Assembly (NCBI RefSeq): GCF_000013005.1
Contig: NC_007722.1
Location: 2,175,501 to 2,239,500 of the forward strand
Length of the DNA stretch: 64,000 nucleotides
Origin: Erythrobacter litoralis HTCC2594
Lineage (GTDB): Bacteria; Pseudomonadota; Alphaproteobacteria; Sphingomonadales; Sphingomonadaceae
Direction: 5' to 3'
The position numbers and the translations under genes were made by a program. The notes below the pieces were generated by a model, which was not told the DNA's origin, made no database searches, and worked only from the letters and a program-made list of their open reading frames with translations. Shown here piece after piece: positions 41,649-51,282 of this stretch (positions are counted from its first letter, which is position 1; each line of letters opens with the position of its first letter).

Positions 41649-43187
41649 ATGGACGATCAGGACCTACTCGTCCGCAGCGATGCGGACAGCGACACGCAAG
41701 ACGGCGGAGGCAAGGCGCATACCCGCCGTCTCCCGGCCAATGTCGAGGCCGAGGCGGCGTTTCTAGGCGCAGTCCTGATCGACAACCGCGTGGTCGAAGA
41801 CCTGCCCATTGCGATTCGGCCCGATCATTTCTTCGCATCGATCCACCAGCGCATCTACGACCGCATCCTGACCTTGCTCGATCGCAGTGCGACGGCGAGT
41901 CCGGTTACGCTCAAGCCTTATTTCGACGGCGATGAGGAGCTGAAGGAACTCGGCGGGACAACCTACCTCGCCAAGCTTACGGCCGATGGGCAAGGCCTCC
42001 TCGCCGCGCGCGATCTCGCCCAGCAAATCTACGATCTTGCGTTGTTGCGCGAGCTGGTGACGGTCGGGCGCACACTGGTGGAGGGCGCGCTCGATACGTC
42101 CGACGAAGTCGAGCCGCTGCGGCAGATCGAACTGGCCGAAAGCTCGCTCTACAAGGTCGCCGAGGGCGCCAGCAGCGGCAGCGAAGCCAAGGATTTCAGG
42201 ACCGCGGCGATGACCGCGATCAAGATGGTCGAAGCGGCGATGAATTCGGGCGGCGGCCTGTCGGGCAAGACCAGCGGCATCGCCGTGATCGACGACAAGA
42301 CCGCCGGCCTGCACAATTCGGACCTTATCATCCTCGCCGGGCGTCCGGGCATGGGCAAGAGCTCGCTCGCCATGAATATCGCGTTCAATTGCGCGGAAGA
42401 GCATCTCAAGTTCCAGCGCGATGGCGGTCCGCACAATTACGGCGCGCCGACAGCCTTCTTCAGCCTGGAAATGAGCGCCGACCAGCTCGCCACGCGTATC
42501 CTCGCCGAGCAGGCCGAGATATCCTCCGAGGCGCTGCGCAGCGGCGACATGGACGCGCGCGATTTCCAGCGGCTGGCCATGGCGAGCCAGAAACTGTCCG
42601 AATTGCCGCTCTATATCGACGACACGCCTGCCCTCACCATTGCCGGGCTGAGAGCGCGCGCGCGGCGGCTCAAGCGGCGGCACGATATCGGCTTGATCGT
42701 GGTCGACTATCTGCAGCTGCTGCAAGGCTCGGGCCGGGCCAACGACAACCGCGTGAACGAAATTTCGGAGATCAGCCGGGGCCTCAAAACGCTCGCCAAG
42801 GAGCTCGAATGCCCGGTAATCGCGCTCTCGCAGCTCAGCCGTGCGGTCGAGCAACGCGAAGACAAGCGCCCGATGCTGTCCGACCTGCGTGAATCCGGCT
42901 CGATCGAGCAGGATGCCGACATGGTCTGGTTCATCTACCGCGCCGACTATTACCACGAGGCGATACGGCCCGACATGCCCAATCCGGACGGGTCCAGTTC
43001 CCCGGACGTGGAGGAAAAATATCGCATCTGGGAAGAGCGCTATCTCGAGCTCAAGAACAAGGCGACGCTGATGGTCGCCAAGCAGCGCCACGGCTCGACC
43101 GGCAATGTACCGCTGCATTTCCAGAGCGAATTCACCAAGTTCACCTCGCCCGTGATGAAGGACTATTCGAGCTGGGGCGAGGGTTAG
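41649..43187 (+). CDS. dnaB: replicative DNA helicase DnaB
   Basis: The hexameric fork helicase (512 residues) has an N-terminal domain (PANVEAEAAFLGAVLIDNRV, about 28-47), a linker, and a RecA-like domain: Walker A AGRPGMGKSSLA (near 228), FFSLEMSADQLA, Walker B GLIVVDYLQLL, and SEISRGLKTLAKEL with ALSQLSRAVE and ESGSIEQDAD (the Arg-finger region). It translocates 5'-3' on the lagging strand. A proline- and Asp-rich insertion (HEAIRPDMPNPDGSSSPDVE) is usual in alphaproteobacteria. The gene stands alone. Confidence 0.96.
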   Translation: MDDQDLLVRSDADSDTQDGGGKAHTRRLPANVEAEAAFLGAVLIDNRVVEDLPIAIRPDHFFASIHQRIYDRILTLLDRSATASPVTLKPYFDGDEELKELGGTTYLAKLTADGQGLLAARDLAQQIYDLALLRELVTVGRTLVEGALDTSDEVEPLRQIELAESSLYKVAEGASSGSEAKDFRTAAMTAIKMVEAAMNSGGGLSGKTSGIAVIDDKTAGLHNSDLIILAGRPGMGKSSLAMNIAFNCAEEHLKFQRDGGPHNYGAPTAFFSLEMSADQLATRILAEQAEISSEALRSGDMDARDFQRLAMASQKLSELPLYIDDTPALTIAGLRARARRLKRRHDIGLIVVDYLQLLQGSGRANDNRVNEISEISRGLKTLAKELECPVIALSQLSRAVEQREDKRPMLSDLRESGSIEQDADMVWFIYRADYYHEAIRPDMPNPDGSSSPDVEEKYRIWEERYLELKNKATLMVAKQRHGSTGNVPLHFQSEFTKFTSPVMKDYSSWGEG

Positions 43188-43193
43188 GTCAGC

Positions 43194-44396
43194 TTACGGC
43201 GCACCTTCGCTGCCGACATTGAGCGTGCTGCTGACGGTGTAATCGACCGTGGTCACCAGGAACCACCCGAAATAGCTCTTCAGGGTCGAAAGCCAGGTGC
43301 GATTCTTCTTGTGCGATTCGTAGGTGATCTGCTCCGAGACCTCGGTCATGCCGTCGACGAATTCGCGCACCATCTTGGCCAGGTCCGGGTCCTCGACACG
43401 GAACATCAGTTCCAGGTTGAGGCGGATCGAGCGATGGTCGAAATTGGCGCTGCCGAAATAGACCGCATCGTCGATCACCAGCAGCTTCATGTGCAGCTTG
43501 CACGGCTGGAATTCATAGACCTCGCAGCCCGCCCGCAGCATTGAGCCATAGGTCGCGCGTGCTGCCGAGACGGTCGCCGGATTGTCCGACTTGGCGGCCA
43601 TCACCAGCCGCACCTTGCCCCGCTCCCCGACCCGGCGGATCAGGCGCCGGAAACTGCGCGGCGGGGAGAAATAGGCCATGACGAGATCGAGTTTGCTGGC
43701 ATGGGCGAGATCCTTCTTCACCCGGCGCGCCCAGTTGCTGGGGATCGAGGTCGGGCCGCCGACCAGCAGCTGGTATTTGCCATCCCCCGGCTCCCAGTCG
43801 CGCACCATCGTGCGGATCGCGCGGTACTGCGCCGACGGCGTGGTCGCCCAATCGTAGATCTGACCATACCAATCGAGCAATTGCTCGACCAGCGGCCCTC
43901 GCACTATCACGCCCATGTCGCACCAGCCGTTTTCCTCGGGCGGCTTGAAGTAGTGCTCCGACACGTTGAACCCGCCAACCAGCGCTTTTTCGCGATCGGC
44001 TATGGCCATCTTCTGGTGGTTGCGGATCAGGTAGCGCCGACTCTTCTTGGGGTTGAAGAAGGCGAAGCTGCCGCCTGCATCGACGATCGGCTGGAAAAAT
44101 TCCTTGTCCGCATCGGTCCCGAAGCGATCCACCACCAGGCACACGGTCACGCCGCGCTCGGCGGCTTCCACCAGCGCATCGCGCACGGGATTGCCCGCTT
44201 CGTCATCCTGGAACATGTAGTAGAACAGGTGCAGGCTTTCCTGTGCTTCCTGGACAAGCTCCAGCAATGCGTCGAAGCGATGCACCCCGTCGGGCAGGAA
44301 GGTCAGCGTATGGTCGCCCGCTTCCACGCAGAACGGTTCGGGATAGCTGTATTCGACCGGATCGGGCTCGGTATGCACCTGTCTCGTCTCCCCCAT
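43194..44396 (-). CDS. phospholipase D-type cardiolipin synthase
   Basis: The 400-residue protein carries two HKD motifs: His127-x-Lys129-x4-Asp134 (RNHQKMAIAD) and KLHMKLLVID near 300 with GSANFDHRSI. This is the ClsB/ClsC-like layout without obvious membrane anchors. It would make cardiolipin or another phosphatidyl-transfer product from phosphatidylglycerol. It is convergent with dnaB and divergent from rpoZ. Confidence 0.88.
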   Translation of the reverse strand: MGETRQVHTEPDPVEYSYPEPFCVEAGDHTLTFLPDGVHRFDALLELVQEAQESLHLFYYMFQDDEAGNPVRDALVEAAERGVTVCLVVDRFGTDADKEFFQPIVDAGGSFAFFNPKKSRRYLIRNHQKMAIADREKALVGGFNVSEHYFKPPEENGWCDMGVIVRGPLVEQLLDWYGQIYDWATTPSAQYRAIRTMVRDWEPGDGKYQLLVGGPTSIPSNWARRVKKDLAHASKLDLVMAYFSPPRSFRRLIRRVGERGKVRLVMAAKSDNPATVSAARATYGSMLRAGCEVYEFQPCKLHMKLLVIDDAVYFGSANFDHRSIRLNLELMFRVEDPDLAKMVREFVDGMTEVSEQITYESHKKNRTWLSTLKSYFGWFLVTTVDYTVSSTLNVGSEGAP

Positions 44397-44499
44397 CGCT
44401 TAGCGCGCACCCCATTAGCGCACGATTTCTTGACTCGTTCCGAGCCCCACCCTATTTCGCGCGCAATCCCGAAATTCATTTTTGTCTGGAGTGCCCGAT

Positions 44500-44844
44500 A
44501 TGGCGCGCGTTACCGTCGAAGATTGCGTCGACAAAGTTCCCAACCGTTTCGACCTCGTCCTGCTGGCCGCACAGCGCGCTCGCGAAATCTCGGGCGGTGC
44601 GGAAATGACGATCGACCGTGATCGCGACAAGAACCCCGTCGTCGCGCTGCGCGAGATTGCCGAGCAGACAATCAAGCCGAAGGACCTTCAGGAAGCGGTC
44701 GTCACCAATCTGCAGAAGATCCTGCCGGACGATGACGACGAATTCGATGAAGTCGGCTCGCTCAGCCAGTCGGCAGAGGCGCTGCGCATCACCGCTTCCG
44801 CACCGACGCGCTCGACCTCGATCGGGGCCGATTTCGACGGTTGA
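44500..44844 (+). CDS. rpoZ: RNA polymerase omega subunit
   Basis: The 114-residue omega subunit begins [20 protein letters not shown] and has the family core [11 protein letters not shown] followed by [14 protein letters not shown]. It stabilises the beta' subunit. The C-terminal acidic tail ([11 protein letters not shown]) is typical of alphaproteobacteria. The ATG at 44500 fits; an upstream frame extension is not conserved-looking. A terminator follows at 44869. Confidence 0.95.
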   Translation: MARVTVEDCVDKVPNRFDLVLLAAQRAREISGGAEMTIDRDRDKNPVVALREIAEQTIKPKDLQEAVVTNLQKILPDDDDEFDEVGSLSQSAEALRITASAPTRSTSIGADFDG

Positions 44845-44868
44845 TCGCCGCGCTAAGTGACAAAAGAG

Positions 44869-44896
44869 GCCGTCCCGTTTCGGGGCGGCTTTTTTT
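44869..44896 (+). terminator. rho-independent terminator after rpoZ
   Basis: GCCGTCCCG, loop TTTCG, GGGCGGC with seven T (44869-44896). It separates rpoZ from the ParA-like gene. Confidence 0.85.
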
Positions 44897-44997
44897 GTGC
44901 GCGTGCTCGTGCTGGCCTGTCGCGGAATCGTAAGGCTTGTCATGCAACCGAGCGATTGCATGCGATGTGCGCTGCAATTGGAGAATGCGGAACCACG

Positions 44998-45738
44998 ATG
45001 GCAGTCGTTGCGATCTACAGCGTGAAGGGCGGCGTCGGGAAGACGACGACGTCGGCGAACCTTGCCTGGTGCTCGGCGCGCATCTCCAAGCGAGCGACGC
45101 TGCTGTGGGATCTGGATGCCGCGGGCGGGGCCGGTTTCCTGCTCGGCATGGGAGCGAAGCAGAAAAAGCGCGCCGAAAGCGTGTTCGCGCTCGATCGCAG
45201 CCCGGCCAAGCTGATCCGAAAGAGCGGCATTCCCAGGCTCGACCTTCTGCCCGCCGATGAATCGATCCGCGCGCTCGACAGCCAGTTGACCATGATCGGC
45301 AAGAAGAAGCGGCTGGTGAAGCTGACGCAGGCGCTGGCGAAGGATTATGACCGGATCCTGTTCGACTGCCCGCCGGTGCTGAACGAGTTGAGCGCGCAGG
45401 TGATGCGCGCCTCCGATCTGGTCATTGTGCCGATCCCGCCCTCGCCGCTGTCGGCCCGCGCCTTCGACCTGGTGGTCGAGGAAGTCGAGCGGCACACCAA
45501 GGTGCATCCGCCGATATTGCCGGTGCTGTCGATGCTCGACATGCGCAAGGCCCTTCATCGCAGCGCGCGCGAGGAGAATCCGCGCTGGCCCGCCATTCCC
45601 TATGCCAGCGCTGCCGAGCAATGCGCGGTGCGGCAACAGCCGGTCGGCGAATTCGCGCCCACCAGTGTGGCGCAACCAGCCTACAGGTCGCTCTGGACCG
45701 CGATCGAACGCAAGCTGGTGAAGGGCAAAGCCGGCTAG
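44998..45738 (+). CDS. ParA/MinD-like ATPase
   Basis: The 246-residue P-loop ATPase has the deviant Walker A motif IYSVKGGVGKTTT (about 6-18), switch I LLWDLDAAGG and Walker B ILFDCPP. It has no ParB partner nearby, so it belongs to the orphan ParA group that positions cell components. The ATG at 44998 starts MAVVAIYSVKG. It overlaps the convergent sterol-desaturase-like gene at the stop codons. Confidence 0.88.
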   Translation: MAVVAIYSVKGGVGKTTTSANLAWCSARISKRATLLWDLDAAGGAGFLLGMGAKQKKRAESVFALDRSPAKLIRKSGIPRLDLLPADESIRALDSQLTMIGKKKRLVKLTQALAKDYDRILFDCPPVLNELSAQVMRASDLVIVPIPPSPLSARAFDLVVEEVERHTKVHPPILPVLSMLDMRKALHRSAREENPRWPAIPYASAAEQCAVRQQPVGEFAPTSVAQPAYRSLWTAIERKLVKGKAG

Positions 45739-46544
45739 CTCCGCCGGTTCGAAACAAACGGCAGCAGCAGGCTCCACCCCAGCCTTGCAGGCTGATCATC
45801 CTGATATTCGCCGAGGCCGATCCGCACGCCTTCCTGACCCGCTTCCGGCTCGGCGCGATAGGTGCCGAAGAGCCGGTCCCACAGCGACAGCATCGTCCCG
45901 TAATTGCTGTTGGTCTCCCGCTCGACCACCGAATGATGCACACGGTGCATGTCGGGCGTGACGATCAGCGCGCGCACGGCCGGTTCGATCCGCTGCGGCA
46001 GGCGGGTGTTCGAATGGTTGAAGATCGTCAGCATGGTGAAGACCACTTCGAACAGGAACACCGCCAGTACCGGGGCGCCCAACAGCGTGACGATGGCCAG
46101 CTTGTAGAGCATCGACAGTAGGATCTCGAACGGATGGAACCGCGCGGCGGTCGTGATATCGAAATCGCGGTCGACATGGTGCACGCGGTGCATGCGCCAC
46201 AACAGCGGGACGCGGTGCGTCGCCCAATGCTGGAGGTAGAGGGCGAGATCGAGCGCGAGGATCGCCAGCGTCACTTCGAGCCATGCCGGCCAGCCAAGCA
46301 TATTGAAAAGCCCCCAGCCGCGCGTTTCGGCCAGCGCCGCCATGCCGACCAGCACCACCGGCACCAGCAGGCGCAGCGCCAGTGTGTCGATTGCGAACAG
46401 CGCCAGGTTGGTCAGCCATCGGCGCGGTTTCGACTGCGTCAGCGCGCGGAACGGCACGGCGAACTCGATCGCCGCGAAAATCACGAAGGTCGCCGCGATG
46501 ATCGCGAAAGCCGCCAGCGGGGCATCGAGGCCGAAAACCTGCAT
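45735..46544 (-). CDS. sterol desaturase/fatty-acid hydroxylase superfamily protein
   Basis: This 269-residue integral membrane protein has four or five helices and the three His clusters of the family: LQHWATHRVPLLWRMHRVHH (HxxxH and HxxHH) and PDMHRVHHSV. A di-iron centre is bound by these His residues. Members hydroxylate or desaturate lipids, carotenoids or sterols with O2. The ATG at 46544 (MQVFGLDAP) is preferred. The lipid substrate cannot be told from the sequence; sphingolipid or carotenoid modification is possible in this group. Confidence 0.9.
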   Translation of the reverse strand: MQVFGLDAPLAAFAIIAATFVIFAAIEFAVPFRALTQSKPRRWLTNLALFAIDTLALRLLVPVVLVGMAALAETRGWGLFNMLGWPAWLEVTLAILALDLALYLQHWATHRVPLLWRMHRVHHVDRDFDITTAARFHPFEILLSMLYKLAIVTLLGAPVLAVFLFEVVFTMLTIFNHSNTRLPQRIEPAVRALIVTPDMHRVHHSVVERETNSNYGTMLSLWDRLFGTYRAEPEAGQEGVRIGLGEYQDDQPARLGWSLLLPFVSNRRS

Positions 46545-46664
46545 ATTTGTTAAGTCGGCGATACCGGCGCACACTTCAAGACCGCCTTTGGAAGGCCCCT
46601 TCCGGAGCGCACATTGCGCAGCCGCACACGCGCCCTATACTGCCACAACTGACGAGGGGACCGC

Positions 46665-47747
46665 ATGAGCGAGATCGGCGAAGCATTGGGTACCGCGGCC
46701 GAAGGCGGTTTGTTCGCGCGGGTCGTCGGGGGAAAATTCGGCAAGGGTCGCACGCCCGCCGCTGCCGAGGCCGAAGCGATACCGGAGGGCGCGTGCCTCA
46801 ATTGCGGCACCGAACTGATTGGCGAGCACTGCCATGCCTGCGGGCAGAAGGTGCATATCCACCGCACCATTACCGCAATCTTCCATGACCTGATCCACGG
46901 CGTCCTGCATCTCGATGGGAAACTATGGACCACGCTCCCTCTGCTCACCTTCAAGCCGGGACTGCTCACGCGGCGCTATATCAATGGCGAGCGGGCAAAG
47001 TTCGTCAGCCCGATGGCAATGTTCCTGTTCAGCGTCTTCCTGATGTTCGCCGTCTTCCAGGCCGTCGGCATCACCACGCCGTCGGACCTGCAAAGCAGTG
47101 ACGCAATCAAGGTCGACATGCGCGATGCGCGCGAGAGGATTGCGGAACGGGTTGCGGAAATCGAGCGGGAACGCGATGCCAGTGCGCCCCGCAGCGACGA
47201 ACGCGCGCGACTGGATGCCGAACTGGCAGACGCGCGCGCCGCTCTCAGCGGGGTAACGACGGGTGCCGAGTTCACCGGTGCAATGGCCGACGATCCCGAA
47301 TTCAACGTTACGGGCATCGACTGGATCGACCGAGGCATCGTCAGGAAATGGCAGGAGAACCCGGGCCTGATGCTCTACAAATTGCAGGCCAACAGCTACA
47401 AATTCAGCTGGCTCCTGATCCCCCTGTCGATCCCGTTCGTGTGGCTGTTGTTCGTCTGGCGGCGGCAATTCAAGGCCTACGACCACGCCATTTTCGTGAC
47501 CTATTCGCTGGCTTTCATGTCGCTGCTGTTCATATCGCTTTCGGTGCTCGGCACGATCGGCGTGCCGCTGGCGATCGTGCTGACGGCAGGTACCTTCATC
47601 CCGCCGATCCATATCTACAAGCAGCTGCGCGGAACCTATGGGCTCGGCCGCTTTTCCGCCTTCTGGCGACTGCTGGCGCTGAGCGTGTTCATCTGGGTGG
47701 TCGTGACGCTGTTCCTGCAGGTATTGCTGCTGCTGGGCGCATTCTGA
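46665..47747 (+). CDS. DUF3667 zinc-ribbon membrane protein
   Basis: The 360-residue protein has a zinc ribbon (CLNCG...CHACGQ at about 44-61), then HRTITAIFHDLIHGVLHLDG and LLTFKPGLLTRRYINGERAK as in DUF3667. A helix pair follows near 117-137, then a charged coiled-coil insertion (about 150-190, ERIAERVAEIERERD) and three or four C-terminal helices. Location is the inner membrane; function is unknown. It is divergent from the desaturase-like gene. Confidence 0.88.
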   Translation: MSEIGEALGTAAEGGLFARVVGGKFGKGRTPAAAEAEAIPEGACLNCGTELIGEHCHACGQKVHIHRTITAIFHDLIHGVLHLDGKLWTTLPLLTFKPGLLTRRYINGERAKFVSPMAMFLFSVFLMFAVFQAVGITTPSDLQSSDAIKVDMRDARERIAERVAEIERERDASAPRSDERARLDAELADARAALSGVTTGAEFTGAMADDPEFNVTGIDWIDRGIVRKWQENPGLMLYKLQANSYKFSWLLIPLSIPFVWLLFVWRRQFKAYDHAIFVTYSLAFMSLLFISLSVLGTIGVPLAIVLTAGTFIPPIHIYKQLRGTYGLGRFSAFWRLLALSVFIWVVVTLFLQVLLLLGAF

Positions 47748-47750
47748 AGG

Positions 47751-47984
47751 CTACTGTCCGCGTCCGGTCTCGGCCTGCAGCTCGTCGATCAGTTTCGAGG
47801 CATCGGCCTTCGACAACTCATTGTCGTAACGCTCCGGCGTGCCCGCCTCTTCGCGCAGCGTCTTGAGATAGCTCGCCTGCGCGCCGGTCATGCGTTCGTC
47901 GCCGGTGGTCCAGTTGTCCGGCGCCTTCTCGGCGTTAGAGACCGGATCGGACTTGGGATGGGCGGTGGGGGTGGGTGCGGTCAT
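47751..47984 (-). CDS. DUF3072 small protein
   Basis: The 77-residue acidic protein ends with a DUF3072 signature: MTGAQASYLKTLREEAGTPE and KADASKLIDELQAETG, a two-helix unit. The N-terminal half is disordered and rich in Pro and Thr. Family members are small soluble proteins of unknown role. It converges with the DUF3667 gene, three bases apart. Confidence 0.85.
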   Translation of the reverse strand: MTAPTPTAHPKSDPVSNAEKAPDNWTTGDERMTGAQASYLKTLREEAGTPERYDNELSKADASKLIDELQAETGRGQ

Positions 47985-48084
47985 GCGTTTTCTCCTTTCC
48001 AGAGAAACGTCGTCGTTCTTATTTTGTTCCGGTCAAGGGAAGAGTCCGCACGACGTGAGTAGCCGAGCCAACGCCGTGCTGGCC

Positions 48085-48462
48085 CTAGGAGCAGGGAAAC
48101 CGCTTCTGCATCAGATCGGCGAAGGCGGTTTTCATGCTGACGGAGGGCCGTTTTGCCGCCGGATAGCTGCGCAGATGGCCCAGCAATTCGTCGGAGGTCA
48201 TCGCCTGCTTGCCCTTGGGCGGGCAGCTATGGGGCTGGCGCCCCGCCTCCTGATCGGCAACGATCCGCGTCCGATAGGTTTTCGCCGCCCCTTCGGCTTC
48301 GCGCTTGAGGACCTTCAGATCGCTGGAGAGCAGCGCGAGCGCACCCTTCTTTTCCAGCTTCTCGGCCTTGGCCAGGAACGTCTGCACGTCCATGTCGCCC
48401 GGCGCAGCTGCCGCGGGCGCAGTTGTCGCGAGCAAGACCGAGCCGATAAAGACAAACCGCAT
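48085..48462 (-). CDS. small secreted hypothetical protein
   Basis: The 125-residue product has a signal peptide (MRFVFIGSVLLATTAPAAAA, cleavage near residue 20), a Lys/Leu-rich helix (FLAKAEKLEKKGALALLSSD) and a C-terminal pattern ending FADLMQKRFPCS, with two Cys (near 80 and 124). The start codon touches the T run of the terminator behind ftsH, so no ribosome site is visible and translation may be leaderless or the start may be wrong. I know no functional name for it. Confidence 0.65.
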   Translation of the reverse strand: MRFVFIGSVLLATTAPAAAAPGDMDVQTFLAKAEKLEKKGALALLSSDLKVLKREAEGAAKTYRTRIVADQEAGRQPHSCPPKGKQAMTSDELLGHLRSYPAAKRPSVSMKTAFADLMQKRFPCS

Positions 48463-48496
48463 AAAAAACGCCCTCCCGATTGAGACCGGGAGGGCG
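48463..48496 (-). terminator. rho-independent terminator after ftsH
   Basis: On the minus strand CGCCCTCCCG, loop, CGGGAGGGCG, then six T, directly followed by the ATG of the next gene at 48462. Confidence 0.85.
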
Positions 48497-48536
48497 CTAA
48501 TCCTGTCCTGCTGAACGGCAGATTGCGACGTGAGAA

Positions 48537-50495
48537 TTAGGCCCCTTGCGGAGCCGGTCCGCCGCCGAACTTCTTGCCGGCCCTGGGCACGGTCGCACCG
48601 GCGACCGGCTTGACCGCGCTCGGGCCCTTGGGCTCGTCGGGCCGGTCGAGCTTGCCGTCTTTCAGCAGCTGGTCGATCTCGTCGCCGGTCAGGGTTTCAT
48701 ATTCCAGCATCGCCTGCGCCAGCAGGTGCAGCTGGTCTTCCTTTTCCTTCAGGATCTTGGTCGCACGCTGGTGTGCGCCTTCGACGAGGCCCTTGATCTC
48801 GGCATCGATCAGCTTGTTGGTCTCGTCAGAGCCCATGGTCCGCTGGCTCGCGCTCATGCCGAGATAGCCTTCCTGCTGGTCCTCGTACTGGAGCGGGCCG
48901 AGCTTGTCGGACATGCCCCACTTGGTGACCATGTTGCGGGCAAGACTGGTGGCGTACTGGATGTCCGAGCTTGCGCCCGACGACACCTTGTCATGCCCGA
49001 AGATCAGCTCCTCGGCCACGCGGCCACCCATGGCGACAGCCAGGTCGGCATGCATCTTGTCGCGGTGGTAAGAGTAATTGTCGCGTTCCGGCAGGCGCAT
49101 AACCATACCCAGCGCGCGACCGCGCGGGATGATGGTCGCCTTGTGAATCGGGTCGGATGCCGGCTCGTTGATGCCCACCAGTGCGTGGCCCGCCTCGTGA
49201 TAGGCGGTCATCTTCTTCTCGTCGTCGGTCATGACCATGGAGCGGCGCTCGCTGCCCATCATGACCTTGTCCTTGGCGTCTTCGAATTCCTGCATTGCGA
49301 CAAGGCGCTTGTTGCGGCGCGCAGCCAGCAGGGCGGCTTCGTTGACTAGGTTGGCCAAGTCAGCGCCCGAGAAACCCGGCGTACCGCGCGCAATCGTGCG
49401 CGGGTTTACGTCGGGCGCCAGCGGCACCTTTTTCATATGAACGCCGAGGATTTTCTCGCGCCCGTCGATATCGGGCACGGGCACGACGACCTGCCGGTCG
49501 AAGCGGCCCGGGCGCAGCAGCGCCGGGTCGAGCACGTCGGGCCGGTTGGTAGCGGCGATGATGATGATGCCTTCGTTGGCCTCGAAGCCGTCCATTTCGA
49601 CCAGCAGCTGGTTGAGCGTCTGCTCGCGCTCGTCGTTGGAGTTACCCAAGCCATGTCCGCGCGAGCGGCCGACCGCGTCGATCTCGTCGATGAAGACGAT
49701 GCACGGGGCGTTCTTCTTGGCCTGTTCGAACATATCGCGCACGCGGCTAGCCCCGACGCCGACGAACATTTCGACGAAGTCCGAGCCGGAAATGGTGAAG
49801 AAGGGCACACCCGCTTCGCCCGCGATGGCGCGTGCGAGCAGCGTCTTGCCGGTACCGGGCGAGCCGACCAGCAGAGCGCCCTTGGGGATCTGGCCGCCGA
49901 GCTTGGAGAAGCGCTGCGGGTCCTTCAGGAACTCGACGATTTCTTCGAGCTCTTCGCGCGCCTCGTCGATGCCGGCGACGTCTTCGAAGGTCACCTTGCC
50001 CTGCTTCTCGGTCAGCATCTTGGCCTTGGACTTGCCGAAGCCCATCGCGCCGCCCGCGCCGCCACCCTTCTGAACTTGGCGCAGCGCGAAAAAGGCGATA
50101 CCGAGGATCAGGATGAACGGCAGCGACTGGATCAGGATGACCCAGAGAATGTTCATCTGCTCGGGCGCTTCGCCCGAATATTCGACGCCGTTCTCATCGA
50201 GCAGCGCGGGAAGCGAGGTATCGTTCTCCACCGGAACCGTCGAGAAGCGCTCCTCATTCTTGAGCGTGCCGGTGATCTGGTCCGGCGCGATCTGCACCGA
50301 CTCCACCGCACCTTCGGCGACGCGCTCACGGAAATCCGAATAGCTGATCTGCGTGCCCGCCGGCGTACTGTTGCCGCCGAACATGGAGACCACCAGCAGC
50401 AGGGCAAGAAAGATCCCTCCCCACATCATCAGGCTCTTCACCCAAGGGTTGGGCCCACCCTGATTGGGATCCTGCGGCGCGTTCTGGTCACTCAT
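48537..50495 (-). CDS. ftsH: ATP-dependent zinc metalloprotease FtsH
   Basis: The 652-residue membrane protease degrades membrane and regulatory proteins. It has two membrane helices (about 20-38 and 115-138) around a periplasmic domain, an AAA+ module with Walker A GSPGTGKT (211-218), Walker [12 protein letters not shown] and the second region of homology ([20 protein letters not shown]), and the zinc site HEAGH with a distal Asp. The ATG at 50495 is chosen; upstream residues do not match the family. The C-terminal tail is proline- and lysine-rich. A strong terminator follows. Confidence 0.97.
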   Translation of the reverse strand: MSDQNAPQDPNQGGPNPWVKSLMMWGGIFLALLLVVSMFGGNSTPAGTQISYSDFRERVAEGAVESVQIAPDQITGTLKNEERFSTVPVENDTSLPALLDENGVEYSGEAPEQMNILWVILIQSLPFILILGIAFFALRQVQKGGGAGGAMGFGKSKAKMLTEKQGKVTFEDVAGIDEAREELEEIVEFLKDPQRFSKLGGQIPKGALLVGSPGTGKTLLARAIAGEAGVPFFTISGSDFVEMFVGVGASRVRDMFEQAKKNAPCIVFIDEIDAVGRSRGHGLGNSNDEREQTLNQLLVEMDGFEANEGIIIIAATNRPDVLDPALLRPGRFDRQVVVPVPDIDGREKILGVHMKKVPLAPDVNPRTIARGTPGFSGADLANLVNEAALLAARRNKRLVAMQEFEDAKDKVMMGSERRSMVMTDDEKKMTAYHEAGHALVGINEPASDPIHKATIIPRGRALGMVMRLPERDNYSYHRDKMHADLAVAMGGRVAEELIFGHDKVSSGASSDIQYATSLARNMVTKWGMSDKLGPLQYEDQQEGYLGMSASQRTMGSDETNKLIDAEIKGLVEGAHQRATKILKEKEDQLHLLAQAMLEYETLTGDEIDQLLKDGKLDRPDEPKGPSAVKPVAGATVPRAGKKFGGGPAPQGA

Positions 50496-50621
50496 CGAAT
50501 GGGAGTCCTTTCTGAAGCTCCCAATGTAGGAGCGCACGGGTGAATGGCAAGTTAGGCCAAAGGCGGGGATTTGCGCATTTATCGATCAGGATGATCGCCT
50601 GGCCGGACCTCTTGCGGAGGC

Positions 50622-50649
50622 CATGACTTGATCGATCGATCAAGTCATG
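50622..50649. promoter_or_regulatory. perfect 28-bp palindrome, putative TetR operator
   Basis: CATGACTTGATCGA (50622-50635) is followed at once by its exact inverse complement to 50649. It lies 33 bases before the TetR gene at 50683 and is the most likely autoregulatory operator. Confidence 0.75.
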
Positions 50650-50682
50650 CTTGATTGGTCATTCAACCGGAGGGTGATTCGC

Positions 50683-51282
50683 ATGAATGCCGCGACCCGC
50701 CAGCGCATCGTCATGACCGCGCTCGAACTGTTCTATGAAAAGGGGTTCAACTCGACCTCGATCGCGGACATCCTCAGCCGCAGCCAGGTCCATTCGGGCA
50801 GCCTTTATCATTTCTTCCCCGGCAAGCAGGACCTGCTCGTCGCCGTGCTCGAATTCTATCGCGACGGCATTCGGGAAAACCTGCTCGATGTCGCATGGGT
50901 CGAGGTGGACGATCCGATCGACAGGGTCTTTGCGCTGCTCAATGGCTATCGCGTCGGCTTGCTGATGAGCGACTATCGCCTCGGCTGCCCGATCGGCAAT
51001 CTGGCGCTGGAAATTGCCGAGCCCGATCCGCGCATCCGCGACCTGTTGCAGGTCAATTTCACCAACTGGATCGGCGCGGTCGAGCAGTGCCTCGACGAGG
51101 CCGGCGACCGCCTGCCGCACGACACCGACCGGCGCGCTTTGGCCGAATTCATCCTCACCACCATGGAGGGCGCGATCATGCAGGCACGCACGGCGCGGGA
51201 CATCGCCGTGTTCGACCGCAACATCGGCGTCCTGCGCGCTCATATCGACACGCTGACGGAAAAGGCGAAACAACCGACATGA
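50683..51282 (+). CDS. TetR-family transcriptional repressor
   Basis: The 199-residue regulator has the N-terminal helix-turn-helix: RQRIVMTALELFYEKGFNST, then IADILSRSQVHSGSLYHFFP (residues about 6-48). The remainder is the helical ligand-binding and dimer domain, with Cys near 101 (LGCPIGN). It has a perfect palindromic site just upstream. Its stop overlaps the start of the SRPBCC gene (ATGA), so it is the first gene of an operon with the SRPBCC and perhaps the DUF1761 genes. The ligand is unknown. Confidence 0.9.
   Translation: MNAATRQRIVMTALELFYEKGFNSTSIADILSRSQVHSGSLYHFFPGKQDLLVAVLEFYRDGIRENLLDVAWVEVDDPIDRVFALLNGYRVGLLMSDYRLGCPIGNLALEIAEPDPRIRDLLQVNFTNWIGAVEQCLDEAGDRLPHDTDRRALAEFILTTMEGAIMQARTARDIAVFDRNIGVLRAHIDTLTEKAKQPT

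Noticed and set aside
41763..43118. Minus-strand 451-codon frame opposite dnaB
   Set aside because: Antisense shadow of a firmly identified dnaB.
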